From Streptomyces sp. Ag109_O5-1 (lineage in GTDB: Bacteria > Actinomycetota > Actinomycetes > Streptomycetales > Streptomycetaceae), in NCBI RefSeq assembly GCF_003814875.1, contig NZ_RKQF01000001.1:2108001-2172000 (forward strand): DNA of 64,000 nt, read 5' to 3'. The notes under the pieces were generated by a model. The model saw nothing but the letters and a program-made list of their open reading frames with translations. It did not search any database and was not told where the DNA came from. Every line of letters starts with the position of its first letter. Within the stretch, counting starts at the first letter, position 1. The position numbers and the translations under genes were made by a program. Below are positions 53,653 to 62,816 of the stretch, piece after piece.

Positions 53653-55447
53653 GTGACCAAGCATCGCTTCCTTGTTGCCCGGCAGGTTGGTGCGGAGCCG
53701 TTCAGCTACACGAGGACCTGCCTGGATACCAGCCGAGTCGAGCGCCTTCGCAGCACCTCGTTGGACGACGTGACCGACTTGGACGCGGCGTACGAGCTGA
53801 CACGGCTTGCCATGGTCGATCTTGAAGCATTCGGCACGGGTGGAGGCCAGACTCTCGACGACGAGGAGATCGGAGTTCTCCTCCGGACCATCCGCTCGGT
53901 GCTGAAGCGCCTCGGCGTAGCCCTCAACCTGCCCTTCCGGGACTTCAAGAGCTTCAAGAGCTACTGGAAAGACCAGGGAATGAGCGACAGTTACGACGCA
54001 CGCCGGAGCTACATCAACAGCGTGTTCGGTCTCGTCCTGAGCCAGCTGGATGAGTACCATCCCCATCTCCGGCAGAGCCGAGACCAACCGCGCCGCGTCA
54101 CCGACGTCACTCGCCGCCGACTCCGCGACGGCCTCGCAGGCGGGTGGTGGGGCGGAACGCTCGACGAGGTGCAGTTCCTGAGCCGCCTGTACGACCTCGA
54201 CAACCTGCCCAGCCACGACTCCCGGTTCGCCAACGCGGCCCGGGACATCTGGCAGCACTGCATCAACAACCCCGCAGACTGGGAAGACGACTGGATTTGG
54301 CGCGACGAGCGGTTCGGCCTGGCTAACAGCGACGAAGCCCTCCTGCGGTTCCTGGCCGAGATGTTGCACCCGGCAGTGCGCACCGACCCCGCCGAAGTCG
54401 AGCGCCTCCATGTCCTCTTCAACGAGACGCTGGCGCACGACGGCTACGAGCTCGTCGAAGTGGACAGCATCAGCGGCGCACCGGTTTTCGCCGCCCGCAC
54501 GATCGGCGCCGGCGTGCCCGGCGCCATGAAGAACCTGATCTTTGCCGCGGATGGGCCGAAACCGGAGTTCGTGCTCGGCGACGCCATCAACAACGATGTC
54601 CTGGTAGTGAAGAACGAGCAGTTCTGCCTCGTGTATAGCCAGCCGCTCAGCGCATCCGGCCTGACCTGGGGCGAGATGATCACCTGGTGGCGGGCCCGGG
54701 AGTCCCTCCCCGAGACCATGCCGGACAACGAGGTCGGCCGTGCTCTCTACAAGCGGCTGTATGCGTGCCTGCATTGCGATCCCGAGCGGCCAAAGTGGCT
54801 CTCACCCGAGCAGACGGTGTTCCGCGCCTACTGCGAGCTGTACCCCATCAACGAGACGGCAGCCAACCACCCGGCGCTGCTGCCGCAGGTGTACCTGCAC
54901 ATGGACCCAAAGACGCGCAAGGAGCGTGCCGGCAAAGACAGTGTCCTGGGCCGCGAACGTATGGACTTCCTCCTGCTGCTCCCGCACGGAGTCCGTGTTG
55001 TGGTGGAAGTGGACGGCCAACACCATTACGCCGAGGGGAGCGAGGCGTCCCCGCGGCTGTATTCGAAGATGGGTGTAGCTCCTTTCAAGGGACGGCCCTA
55101 CCTGCATGAACTGCGGCTTGGCGCGCGACCGGGTGATCGAACCGGGTCTCCAGGAGGGCATCGCCGCGATCCGTGACTTCCAGGCAGTCGATCTTGATCC
55201 GGCCCCGAGCGTGACCTGGCGGTTTCGAAACGATCTATGCGGTGCTCAGCCCGGCCGGTCAGGCAAATGCCCAGCTCAGCCTGTCCCTTGAAAGGAGCTA
55301 CACCCTTCGAAGATGGTCGCCGAAGACCGTGCGCTACGGCTCAAGGGGTATGAGGTGTATCGATTCGGTGGGCACGAACTGTGCCTTAACAGTGCTCCAG
55401 CGATGCTTCGCCAGTTCTTCACCGAACTCCTTGGGAACCAGCCATAG
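53653..55447 (+). pseudogene. AbiJ-like (NTD3) PD-(D/E)xK-type nuclease gene, disrupted by a 235-bp element
   Basis: The protein from GTG 53653 runs ~475 residues before an insertion. The middle resembles the AbiJ N-terminal domain 3 of abortive-infection proteins (LDNLPSHDSRFANAARDIWQH, NNPADWEDDWIWRDERFGL, FLAEMLHPAVRTDPAEVERL). The C-terminal domain looks like a restriction-endonuclease-fold nuclease: RERMDFLLLLPHGVRVVVEVDG then QHHY. Homology breaks at YSKM (55071). After the element (55306) it resumes MVAEDRALRLKGYEVYRFGG and ends QFFTELLGNQP at 55447. Removing the element plus one 9-bp duplication restores the frame exactly. An anti-phage defence role is inferred from the AbiJ-like domain. 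The uninterrupted part may still give a truncated protein of 507 residues. Confidence 0.7.
55071..55305. mobile_element. 235-bp MITE-like element with 23-bp perfect terminal repeats
   Basis: Bases 55071-55093 and 55283-55305 are perfect 23-bp inverted repeats starting GGGTGTAGCTCC. The element is flanked by a 9-bp direct repeat TTCGAAGAT (55062-55070 and 55306-55314). It encodes no complete protein; an interior frame has only short fragments. This is the structure of a miniature inverted-repeat transposable element or a deletion derivative of an IS mobilised in trans. Confidence 0.85.
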
Positions 55448-55929
55448 TGAGGCTTTTCCAACCTGGTTGCGTAGCAAGTTGGTTGGCTGAGGGCGGCGTT
55501 GAGGAAAAGGTGAAGCTCCTGTTAGATGGGTTGTCGACCAAGATCAACCTGTCCGCCCGGAGCTTCGTGTGCTTGTCTACCCATCGGGGATCGATCTGTC
55601 CAACTCGACCCTGCGCTACCTGTCCGGCCTGCTGAGAGCCCGGCGTCGTGAGCGCGGCACGCGCTGGCGCCGCCTGACCGCGGACCGACAGGCTCTGCTC
55701 GCGCTGGCCCATCTGCGCTGCGGGCACACGTACGCCCAGCTCGCGGCCGGCTTCGGGATCGGGCTGGCCACCGTCTACCGGTACATCGTCGAGGCGGTTG
55801 AGGTCCTGGCCGCCCTCGCCCCCACCCTCCAGCAGGCTATGACCGTCGCCGCCAACAAGGCATTCGTGATCCTGGACGGCACCCTGCTGCACATCGACCG
55901 CATTGCCGCCGACCGCCCCTACTACTCCG

Positions 55930-57308
55930 GCTGTGAGGATGATGGCCGTGTCGTTCCGGCCGTGGCCTGACTCGTACTCTGGCTGGCTGCTGTGCCTTGT
56001 GTTTGATCTGTCGGCCCGGCCGGAGCGACGCGTACCAGTACCGGGCCGACGGAGCGTGTCCCGATAGGGGCCTTGGCCTAGAAGGCACCGTCACAGTCCT
56101 GACCGCTCCACCGACCGGCGCTGGACATCGGTACCGCGTCGTCGAACAGGAGCACCGTGACCACCCTCAGCATGCCCGCTGCCGTCCGTGCCGTCCAAGC
56201 TGCTGAGGCTCCGGCTGCTCCGCGTTCGGTGGTGCTCGGCATCGACACCCACAAGGACGTGCACGTCGCCGCCGTCCTTGACCACCTCGGCGCGCTGCTG
56301 GGCACGGGAGAGTTCCCGGCCACCGCGGCCGGCTACCGCCAACTTCTGGACTGGGCAGGCCAATCCGGGACCGTTCTTCGGGCCGGGGTAGAGTGCACCG
56401 GCTCCTACGGTGCCGGTCTGGCCCGCTACCTCGCGACCCAGCGGGTGGCGGTGGTTGAGGTCAACCAGCCCGACCGATCCACCCGGCGCCGCCGCGGCAA
56501 GACCGACGCCATCGACGCCGAGGCTGCCGCCCGGGCCGCGCTCTCGGGCACCGCCCGGGCACTGCCGAAGAGCGGCGACGGGCAGGTGGAAGCGCTGCGC
56601 ATCCTCCGACTGGCGAAGAACTCCGCGGTCAAGGCGCGCACCCAGGCGCTCAACCAGCTCAAGGCAGTGCTGGTCAACGCTCCATCTACGCTGCGCGAGG
56701 AGTTGGAGCCGCTCTCGACTTGGCTCCTGGTCAGCCGCTGCGCGGAGCTGGTCGACCCCCGCGGTGACGATCCGGCTGCCAACACGGCGGTCTTCACGCT
56801 CCGGCTGCTCGCACAGCGCGTCTTGCGGCTTCGGCAGGAAGTCACCGAACTCGGGCAGCGAATGACCACTGCGGTCAAGGCCACCGCGCCCAGCCTGCTG
56901 GCCCGGTTCGGGATCGGGCCTGACAGCGCGGCGGCCCTGTTGATCGCAGCCGGCGACAACCCTGAGCGGCTGGGCAGCGAGGCATCCTTCGCCGCGCTCT
57001 GCGGCGTCAGTCCCGTCGAGCAATCCTCGGGCAAGAGCCGGCGTCGCCGGCTCAACCGGGGCGGGGACAGACAGGCCAACGCCGCCTTGCACCGCATCGT
57101 GGTCACCCGCATGCGACAGGACGAACGCACCCGCGTCTATTTGGAGCGGCGCACCGCCGAGGGAAAGGGGAAGCGCGAGGTAATGCGCTGTCTGAAACGC
57201 TACGCAGCCCGCGAGGTTTATGCCCTGATACGCGCCGACATGGTCACATGCCACCAGCGGTCTGATGATCCAGCGACCCTCACGACCGCAGCTTGACGAA
57301 CATAGGGG
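55930..57308 (+). mobile_element. IS110-family element inserted in IS5 transposase gene (second copy)
   Basis: Boundaries are inferred from where the IS5 protein sequence stops and resumes; GGC is present at both junctions (55929-55931 and 57307-57309). The transposase runs 56157-57296 (379 residues, GTG start): VVLGIDTHKDVHVAAVL, VLRAGVECTGSYGAGLARYL and KTDAIDAEAAARAAL give the acidic residues. FGIGPDSAAALLIAAGDNP, FAALCGVSPVEQSSG and RRRLNRGGDRQANAALHRI form the C-terminal domain. It differs strongly from the copy at 46386. The 5' non-coding end is long and the 3' end only a few bases, as in IS110-group elements. Confidence 0.8.
55972..56156 (+). ncRNA. Candidate IS110 bridge RNA region
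   Basis: About 185 bp of non-coding DNA between the left end of the IS110 element and its transposase. In IS110-group elements this end is transcribed into a structured bridge RNA with target- and donor-binding loops. No fold was computed, so this rests on position and family knowledge. Confidence 0.35.
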
Positions 57309-57783
57309 CATCAAGCACAAGCGCCACGGCATGAACGTCCAGGTCATCGCCGATGCGTTCGGACGCCTGCTCTGGGCCTCATCTGCCCTGCCAGGTGCCG
57401 TCCACGACATCAAGGCCGCACGCATCCACGGCATCATCGAAGCGCTCACCCAAGCCGGCATCCGGACATGGGCCGACAAGGGATATCAGGGAGCGCAGGG
57501 GACGATCCGGGTGCCTTACCGGGGCCGCTGGAGCACGCTCCCAGCCGGGAAGCGAGCGGTGAACTCCTCCCACGCCAGGATCCGAGCCGTCGGAGAGCAG
57601 GCCAACGCCACCCTGAAGAGTTGGCGGCTCCTGCGCAAACTCCGTTGCAGCACCACCCGCATCACCGACATCGTCAAGGCCGTCCTGGCCCTGCACCTCG
57701 CCACGGCAGCCTGAGATCGCTGCAGCCGGAGGCATGCACAAGGACAGCGCCACCATCAACGACAGCAAGGGAGACCGCTCACC

Positions 57784-58027
57784 GTGACAGACGTCAGAGT
57801 CACCTACGACAAGACCGCCAACGCAGCGTACGTATACCTCACTCAACCGCAGGCCCGCGTGAAGTCCGCGCGCATGTATCCCTGCGATCCAGTGGACGTC
57901 GACGGCATGATCAACCTCGACTTCGACGAGCAGGGCCGCCTCATCGGCATCGAGGGGCGGCCAGTTCGAAACTGCCCGAGTACCTGCTCCAGTCCGCGGA
58001 GCGACTTGACACCGAAGGTGCATAACC
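57784..58027 (+). pseudogene. DUF2283-like passenger gene of the IS5 element, frameshifted
   Basis: From GTG 57784 the frame reads VTDVRVTYDKTANAAYVYLT, VKSARMYPCDPV, and MINLDFDEQGRLIGIE, the DUF2283 pattern (YDxxADAxYIxL ... NLDFDxxGxLIGIE). At ~57957 the homology moves to another frame, SKLPEYLLQSAERLDTEGA, stop at 58025, so a small insertion or deletion has broken it. It lies inside the IS5 terminal repeats. Confidence 0.7.
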
Positions 58028-58095
58028 AGCCGAGCACCACGCTCGCGGCGAACAGGTTGGAAAAGGCTCAGTGCATGCACCCGTCAAGCTCCTAG

Positions 58096-58115
58096 TGCGG
58101 GCGCGAACGCCCGCA
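58096..58115. terminator. Short perfect hairpin
   Basis: TGCGGGCG at 58096-58103 pairs with CGCCCGCA at 58108-58115 around a CGAA tetraloop. It lies just outside the right end of the IS5 element. Confidence 0.5.
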
Positions 58116-58227
58116 TGAGCGCCGGTGCCTCGCATGGCCGTGCCCGCTCCGGCGAGTAAGGTGCACTCGCCATCCCATGATCTACATGACGCCGGACAAT
58201 ATCTGCGGACAGCCCAACAGTGCATAA

Positions 58228-59126
58228 ATCAAGCCGGACGGCTTCCGGACCGTGCTCTGCGCCCGCCCCGGCCTGGTCAAGGTCCAGTAGTCCCGCCACG
58301 GCGCAGACCTCACGCCCGCCTTCCCTGACATCGCTGCCGCGGGCGCACCGTGCTTCGCGAATCCCTCGTCCTCGACGGAGAACTCGTAGTTCCGCACGAG
58401 GGGCGATTGCACTTCGGTGAGCTGCAACACCGCGCGCGCCGCCGTGGTCGCAACGCCCTCAAGGCCGCCGCCGAACGCCCGGCCTACCTGATCGCTTTCG
58501 ACGTCCTTGAGGCTGCGGGGGCCGAGCTGCTGGATCGGCCGTACCGCGAGCGGCGCGCGATCCTAGAGGACCTCTTCGCCGGAGACGTTCTCGGGGCCCC
58601 GTTCACCTTGTGTCCCGCTACTACGGACCGGGCGACCGCGCTCGACTGGCTCGATCCGGCCTGGGGCGCCGTCGGTGTCGAGGGGGTCGTGGTCAAGGGA
58701 AGTGAGCAACCGTATCTGTGTGGCCAGAGGGCTTGGATCAAGGTCCGTTCTCGTACGACAGCCGAGGAGCTCATCGGCGGAGTCACCGGCACGCTGTCGT
58801 CGCCCGTGTCGCTATTGCTGGCCCGGTACGACGGTGCCGGCCACCTGAGGCTGATCGCCCGCTCCACGCCCCTGGCCACCGCCGTACGGCGAGACCCCGC
58901 CGGGCGTCTCCGCGACGCCGGCTCCGATCATCCGTGGCACGGTCGGCGCTTCTCTGCCGGCTGGGGTATTCGCGGCGACTTGGAGTACCGCCCCGTGCGC
59001 CCCGAGCTGGTGGCGGAGTTCCAGGCCGATACCGCGATCGACGAGGGCCACTACCGGCATCCTGTGCGCTTCGTACGGCTCCGTGACGACCTGGGCGTGG
59101 AACAGGTTCCGCCGTTCGGCGCCTGA
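58228..59126 (+). pseudogene. ATP-dependent DNA ligase, inactivated by stops and frameshift
   Basis: Pieces of a LigD/LigC-type ATP-dependent ligase. The catalytic lysine motif survives as IKPDGFR (58228-58248) but in a frame with a TAA just before it and a TAG at 58288. Homology then moves to the frame starting ~58350: SLVLDGELVVPHEGRLHFGE (motif III region), GVEGVVVKGSEQPY (motif IV), AWIKVRSR (motif V), and an OB-fold-like C-terminus ending ~59126. The long 258-codon frame alone lacks the adenylation lysine, so it cannot be an active ligase. Confidence 0.8.
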
Positions 59127-59233
59127 TACCGGTCGGCCTCCGCTCTGGGGATACCTGACAGGAAAGCCGGTGCACGCACGCACAGGGACCTGGGATCCTC
59201 GATCACGTTCGTCGAGAGACCAGGAGTCGAGCG

Positions 59234-60436
59234 TTGATCATTCTGGACGCATGCATCCTCCGATCCTTCAGTCCGGAGAGCAGCAGCGCCGACCTTCTAC
59301 GTGCGATCCGCACCCTCGACGCCGAACAGGTGGCCGTACCGTGGATGGTGCTGGAGGAGTTGGCCGCACAGCAGGCCATCAAGTACCGCGACAAGTTCGA
59401 CAAGGCCGCTCAGGCCGTCGAAGCTCTCCAGCAGGTGAGCCCCTGGCCGCTGAAGGCCTCTCTCGGTGAGTGCGCGCTGGCGGATGTCCGGGCCCACTGG
59501 CGGAGCAAGTGGCGGACGGTCGTGAGCGAGGTCCCGACCAGTGAGGTGGCGTTGCGGGAGGCGGCTTTCCGCGAGGCGAACACCCTCGCCCCCTGCAAGA
59601 CCGTGAAGGACGTCAAGACCGGCGCCAGAGACGCGGCCATCTGGCTGTCCGCCGTGGAGTACGCGCGTGAACACCCGGACGAGACGGTCTACTTCGTCAG
59701 CGCCAACACCAACGACTTCGGATCGGGCGCGCCTTACCCGTCACCCATGAGCGAGGACATCGCCGGCCTCGACGGACGGTTCGTTCACTTGACCAGCATG
59801 GACGAGGTAGCAGCCCGGTTCGCTGAACCGACCACGGTCGACGAGGAGTACGCGGTCGGCATCTTGGGGTCGCCTATGTTCCGGGACGAGGTCGCGCGCG
59901 TATCCCGTGAAACTCTCACGCTCCCCGTCGACGGGTCCTTTTCGTGCACTGTCGCCACCGGACTCGCCGGGGAACGCGTGATCGTTCCGGCGCTGGGATG
60001 GCAGACCCACCAGGTTGCCCTCGGCGGAGTCAACAACATTCAGACGTACCACATCGGGGATCACGCCTGGTGCACCGCCATCGTTCGGTGGAACCTCGGC
60101 GGAGCCGTCCTCACAAGTGCCCGGCCAGAACTAACTGCCTGGGGCGCCTGTAGCTGGACCACGTCGGTGCTCTTCACGCCGCGCGGCGCGGAGTCGCTCC
60201 TTACGGTGTTGCGCGGCGAGACTCCGCTCCCGCTCGCCGAAGAGGCATTCGATGAACTGAAGCTACCGCTGTCCGGGTCGACTCCACTGGAGCAGTCCCT
60301 GTTGGCGGCTCTTCGGTCGACAGTGCTCAACGTCAACATGCCCCGGTTCCAGGAAGTCGTGCGCCCCGCCGAGAGCGCCGAGCTGAGGAGGGCGCTCATC
60401 AGGCAGCTGCAGCGCAACGACCACTCCGAGGGATGA
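59234..60436 (+). CDS. PIN-domain (DUF4935-like) protein
   Basis: A 400-residue protein. The first ~170 residues form a PIN-type ribonuclease domain: MIILDACILRSF has the first Asp, VAVPWMVLEELAAQQAIKYR the conserved Glu and RNA-binding helix, VKTGARDAAIWLSAVEYARE the third acid, and TVYFVSANTNDFG the last. The remaining ~230 residues are an uncharacterised beta-rich region. TTG 59234 is preferred because AGGAG lies 7 nt before it. PIN/DUF4935 proteins often occur singly in accessory islands and may act as toxins or defence ribonucleases; no antitoxin is visible beside it. Confidence 0.75.
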   Translation: MIILDACILRSFSPESSSADLLRAIRTLDAEQVAVPWMVLEELAAQQAIKYRDKFDKAAQAVEALQQVSPWPLKASLGECALADVRAHWRSKWRTVVSEVPTSEVALREAAFREANTLAPCKTVKDVKTGARDAAIWLSAVEYAREHPDETVYFVSANTNDFGSGAPYPSPMSEDIAGLDGRFVHLTSMDEVAARFAEPTTVDEEYAVGILGSPMFRDEVARVSRETLTLPVDGSFSCTVATGLAGERVIVPALGWQTHQVALGGVNNIQTYHIGDHAWCTAIVRWNLGGAVLTSARPELTAWGACSWTTSVLFTPRGAESLLTVLRGETPLPLAEEAFDELKLPLSGSTPLEQSLLAALRSTVLNVNMPRFQEVVRPAESAELRRALIRQLQRNDHSEG

Positions 60437-60499
60437 CCCGGCCCTGAGCGTGGGGGCCTGCCGCTCGCGCTGGCCGGATTGTCAGTGCCGTACGGCACG

Positions 60500-61135
60500 A
60501 TGCGGCACATGCCGACCCTTGATGACCTCCCCCCGTACCGCCGGGCGAAGTTGCTGTGGGAGTTGGCCCACTTCGGCGTGGCCGGGGTCGACCAGATGGT
60601 TCGGGAGCGGGCCGGGGTGCCGTGCCGCCTGTCCGGCGAGCCCAAACCGTCCTCGCCCCGGGTTGCCGTGCTCGGCGATGATGGCCGCTTCCATCTGATG
60701 AGCGACGGCAAGTTGCTCTGCGCTCAAGGCCGTACCGAGCAGAGGTGGGAACACACGCAGATCTGCTCGTGGACGGAGACCAGCGGCGGGCTCCTCCAGG
60801 GCTACCGCTCCGACGGAACACACGAGTCCGTCGCGCACACCTGGCTCGCCCAGGCCGCCGACGAAGGGGTGCCGTCGACGGCTCTGCGGCCCGAGCAGCG
60901 CTGCCAGAGCGACAACTACACCGTCACCATGCACTACTGGCCTCCGCTCCCGGCCAGGACCGCTCCTGTCAGGAGGATGCGCGCGGCCCTGGTCGAAGCC
61001 CTTGGGCCGGACTGCCACTTGTGCGACGCTCTGCCTGGGGCGATGGTTGATCACGACTACTCGACGGGTATGGTGCGCGGCCCGTTAACCGAACTAACTC
61101 GTGAGTTCTTGCAGGTCAGACAGCCTCTCCGCTAG
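60500..61135 (+). CDS. Truncated recombination endonuclease VII-like protein
   Basis: About 211 residues. The N-terminal part (LPPYRRAKLLWELAHFGVAG, then a beta-rich region with FHLMSDGKLLCAQG) is an uncharacterised domain seen before endonuclease VII in actinomycetes. The C-terminal HNH-type motif starts LGPDCHLCDALPGAMVDHDY and STGMVRGPL, matching the CxxC...VDHDH.TG.VRGLLC block. It then diverges to TELTREFL and ends before the second CxxC pair. Loss of the second zinc-binding half makes activity doubtful. ATG 60500 or 60509 are equally possible starts. Confidence 0.65.
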   Translation: MRHMPTLDDLPPYRRAKLLWELAHFGVAGVDQMVRERAGVPCRLSGEPKPSSPRVAVLGDDGRFHLMSDGKLLCAQGRTEQRWEHTQICSWTETSGGLLQGYRSDGTHESVAHTWLAQAADEGVPSTALRPEQRCQSDNYTVTMHYWPPLPARTAPVRRMRAALVEALGPDCHLCDALPGAMVDHDYSTGMVRGPLTELTREFLQVRQPLR

Positions 61136-61538
61136 CTTCTCGGGATGCTTCAAGGTGATGTCCCCGAGCGGGACTTGACAGCGTTTGTCCTGCCCGAGTT
61201 CGGGAGAACCTCACGCGGCGGATGCCGCTGCTGCGGCCTGACAGTCACTTGCCGATCCGCTTGCCGTACGCCTCCGCCCCGTCCGGCACCGCGCCCGTAC
61301 TGGCCGGGCTGCGGGGCGGTCGGAAGCGGGGCGTGGACGATGGCCCCCTGGTCGATGTCCGGGACCACGCCGTACATGGGGAAGCATGAGGCATCGATCC
61401 GGCAGGGCTGTCGGCCGTCTGTTGACGCAGGGTGACCCCGGCCGGCGACCACCGGCCGTGAACGCGGTCGTGCGCCTTCACCGACTCCGCCTCGGCGTGG
61501 CCCTTGCACCGGTCGCCTAGTTCGCGCGGGTCCCCGAT
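61136..61538. other. No convincing gene
   Basis: About 400 bp between the endonuclease remnant and the stop of the ATP-grasp gene. Short leftward frames contain protein-like scraps (for example DGAEAYGKRIGK near 61245) that suggest degraded coding DNA, but nothing can be identified. Confidence 0.45.
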
Positions 61539-62816
61539 CTAGCGGTCAGGCAGATCACGGGACACGTGGTCGAGGGCTGTCAGAGCTGTGATGTGGTGGC
61601 AGTCACGCTCGACCGCGTCACGGCTGTCATGGCTGAGGACGATCTCGTAACTGGGCACCGTCAAAGGGGCCATGAAGGGGTCCGGGCTGGGGCGTATGTC
61701 GAGGCACCTGACCGTCGGCAGGGCTTGCAGGCGTCCAACGGGCACGGTGCTCAGTCCGGCTGGGCGCAGGACTTGCAGGCGGATACGTGTGATGCGCGGG
61801 CCTGCACTCCCGCTGTGCTCTGGCCGGTCAGGCCGTGTGCGTTCCAGAGCGGCGTCGAGCGGGTCCATGCCGGTGATCTTCCAGACCGTTTCGTCGGCGT
61901 GGGAGCGGTGGGTGGTGACGCGGGCGGAGAGCAGGAGGGGGCCGCGGTCGGGTTCGAAGACGAGGTGGCAGGTGATGGTGCCGTCTTCGACGCCGAGGGC
62001 ATCGAGGGCGCGGCACACCTCGATGGACAGCCGGCGGGCCAGGAGATTGTGGCGGTGCAGGAGGTCGTATCGGTACGGTCGGCCGGGCGCGGAAGGGTGG
62101 TATGTCCAGATGCTGGTGACGGTGTGCTGGGGGCCGCCGGGGCCGGGGTGAGTGACGGAGTCGACCAGGTACTCGTGGCCGTGCACCAGTTCCTGGAGGA
62201 CGAGGGTTGTCGTACCGGTGTGGCGGAAGGCGACGTGCTGGATCCGTGGCCAGGCCCGGGTGATCTGGCCGTGGCTGTGGCAGTGGGCCACTTCGGCGCC
62301 CGTGCCGAAGGCGGCGGGCATGAGCCGGTACGCCCGGGCCGGGACGCAGTTGGCCCAGGAAAGTGCTTCGGCGAGGCGGGCGGTGCGCAGGGTGTAGGGG
62401 GTCACGATCCCCGTTCGGGCCAGGGCCTTGGCCTGGACACCGGGGTCGGTGCGCAGGCTGGTCGAGCCGGGGACGCCGGTGCCGGGAAGGCGCAGGTGCC
62501 AGGCGATCCGTTCGGCGAGTCCGACGCCGGCCGGGCTTGCCGCCAGGACCGTCCCCACTCTGGCCGCCCGCAACTTGTTGAGCGTACGGCGCAGGTCACC
62601 GTCGTAGGTGATGACGGAGGCGTAGCCATCGCCCGCTGCAACGCCGCGGTGGGAGGGCGGCGTTGCGGCGGTGACCGGGTTGACCGCGATGGCGGTCAGG
62701 TTGCGGTCGTGGAGGGCATGGGCGTGCCGGGAGCCGGCCTGGGGGGCGATGACCACAACAGCGGGTGTCGACGGCTCGCACGGGCCCCTTCCAGGGACGG
62801 AGGAGGTGGTCTTCAC
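61539..62816 (-). CDS. ATP-grasp family protein (second of a tandem pair)
   Basis: A 425-residue ATP-grasp-type protein. An N-terminal pre-ATP-grasp domain (AVVVIAPQAG, YASVITYDGDLRRTLNKLRA) leads to the nucleotide-binding part: ALARTGIVTPYTLRTARLAE, TTLVLQELVHGHEYLVDSVT (the xQExxxGxEYxVD motif) and ITCHLVFEPDRGPLLLSARV. The usual ENNxR/EVNxR metal motif near the end is replaced by LLSARVTTHRSH, so chemistry may be altered. The GTG at 62816 overlaps the stop of the upstream ATP-grasp gene (GTGA). Such enzymes join carboxylates to amines via acyl phosphates, in dipeptide or secondary-metabolite synthesis. Confidence 0.75.
   Translation of the reverse strand: MKTTSSVPGRGPCEPSTPAVVVIAPQAGSRHAHALHDRNLTAIAVNPVTAATPPSHRGVAAGDGYASVITYDGDLRRTLNKLRAARVGTVLAASPAGVGLAERIAWHLRLPGTGVPGSTSLRTDPGVQAKALARTGIVTPYTLRTARLAEALSWANCVPARAYRLMPAAFGTGAEVAHCHSHGQITRAWPRIQHVAFRHTGTTTLVLQELVHGHEYLVDSVTHPGPGGPQHTVTSIWTYHPSAPGRPYRYDLLHRHNLLARRLSIEVCRALDALGVEDGTITCHLVFEPDRGPLLLSARVTTHRSHADETVWKITGMDPLDAALERTRPDRPEHSGSAGPRITRIRLQVLRPAGLSTVPVGRLQALPTVRCLDIRPSPDPFMAPLTVPSYEIVLSHDSRDAVERDCHHITALTALDHVSRDLPDR

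Larger units (their letters stand above)
55569..57714 (+). pseudogene. IS5-family transposase split by an IS110 insertion
   Basis: The N-terminal part (55569 to ~55931) has LTADRQALLALAHLRCGHTY, LAAGFGIGLATVYRYIVEAV and FVILDGTLLHIDRIAADRPY with the first catalytic Asp. The C-terminal part (~57307 to 57714) continues KHKRHGMNVQVIADAFGRLL, ALPGAVHDIKAARIHGII, IRTWADKGYQGA with the second Asp, and SHARIRAVGEQANATLKSWR with the Glu region. The break falls between YYSG and KHKRHG. If the ~1.4-kb insertion were removed, an intact HTH-DDE transposase would result. Confidence 0.8.
55447..58071 (+). mobile_element. IS5-family element with DUF2283 passenger, interrupted by IS110
   Basis: Imperfect inverted repeats mark the ends: GAGGCTTTTCCAACCTG starting 55449 and its complement at 58053-58069 (one mismatch, CTTTTCCAACCTG exact). 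Between them lie an IS5-type transposase in two pieces, an IS110 element within it, and a DUF2283-like gene. The left end coincides with the stop codon of the nuclease gene. The nesting gives a clear order of events: nuclease gene, IS5 insertion, then IS110 insertion. Confidence 0.7.

Noticed and set aside
53614..54774. Long minus-strand frame opposite the AbiJ-like gene
   Set aside because: Val/Glu-rich antisense shadow with no domain; the plus strand has coherent domain motifs that resume after the insertion element.
39000..61200. CRISPR array or prophage structural genes in the accessory region
   Set aside because: No regularly spaced direct repeats of CRISPR type and no capsid, tail, terminase or integrase motifs were seen; partition genes and IS elements point to plasmid origin.
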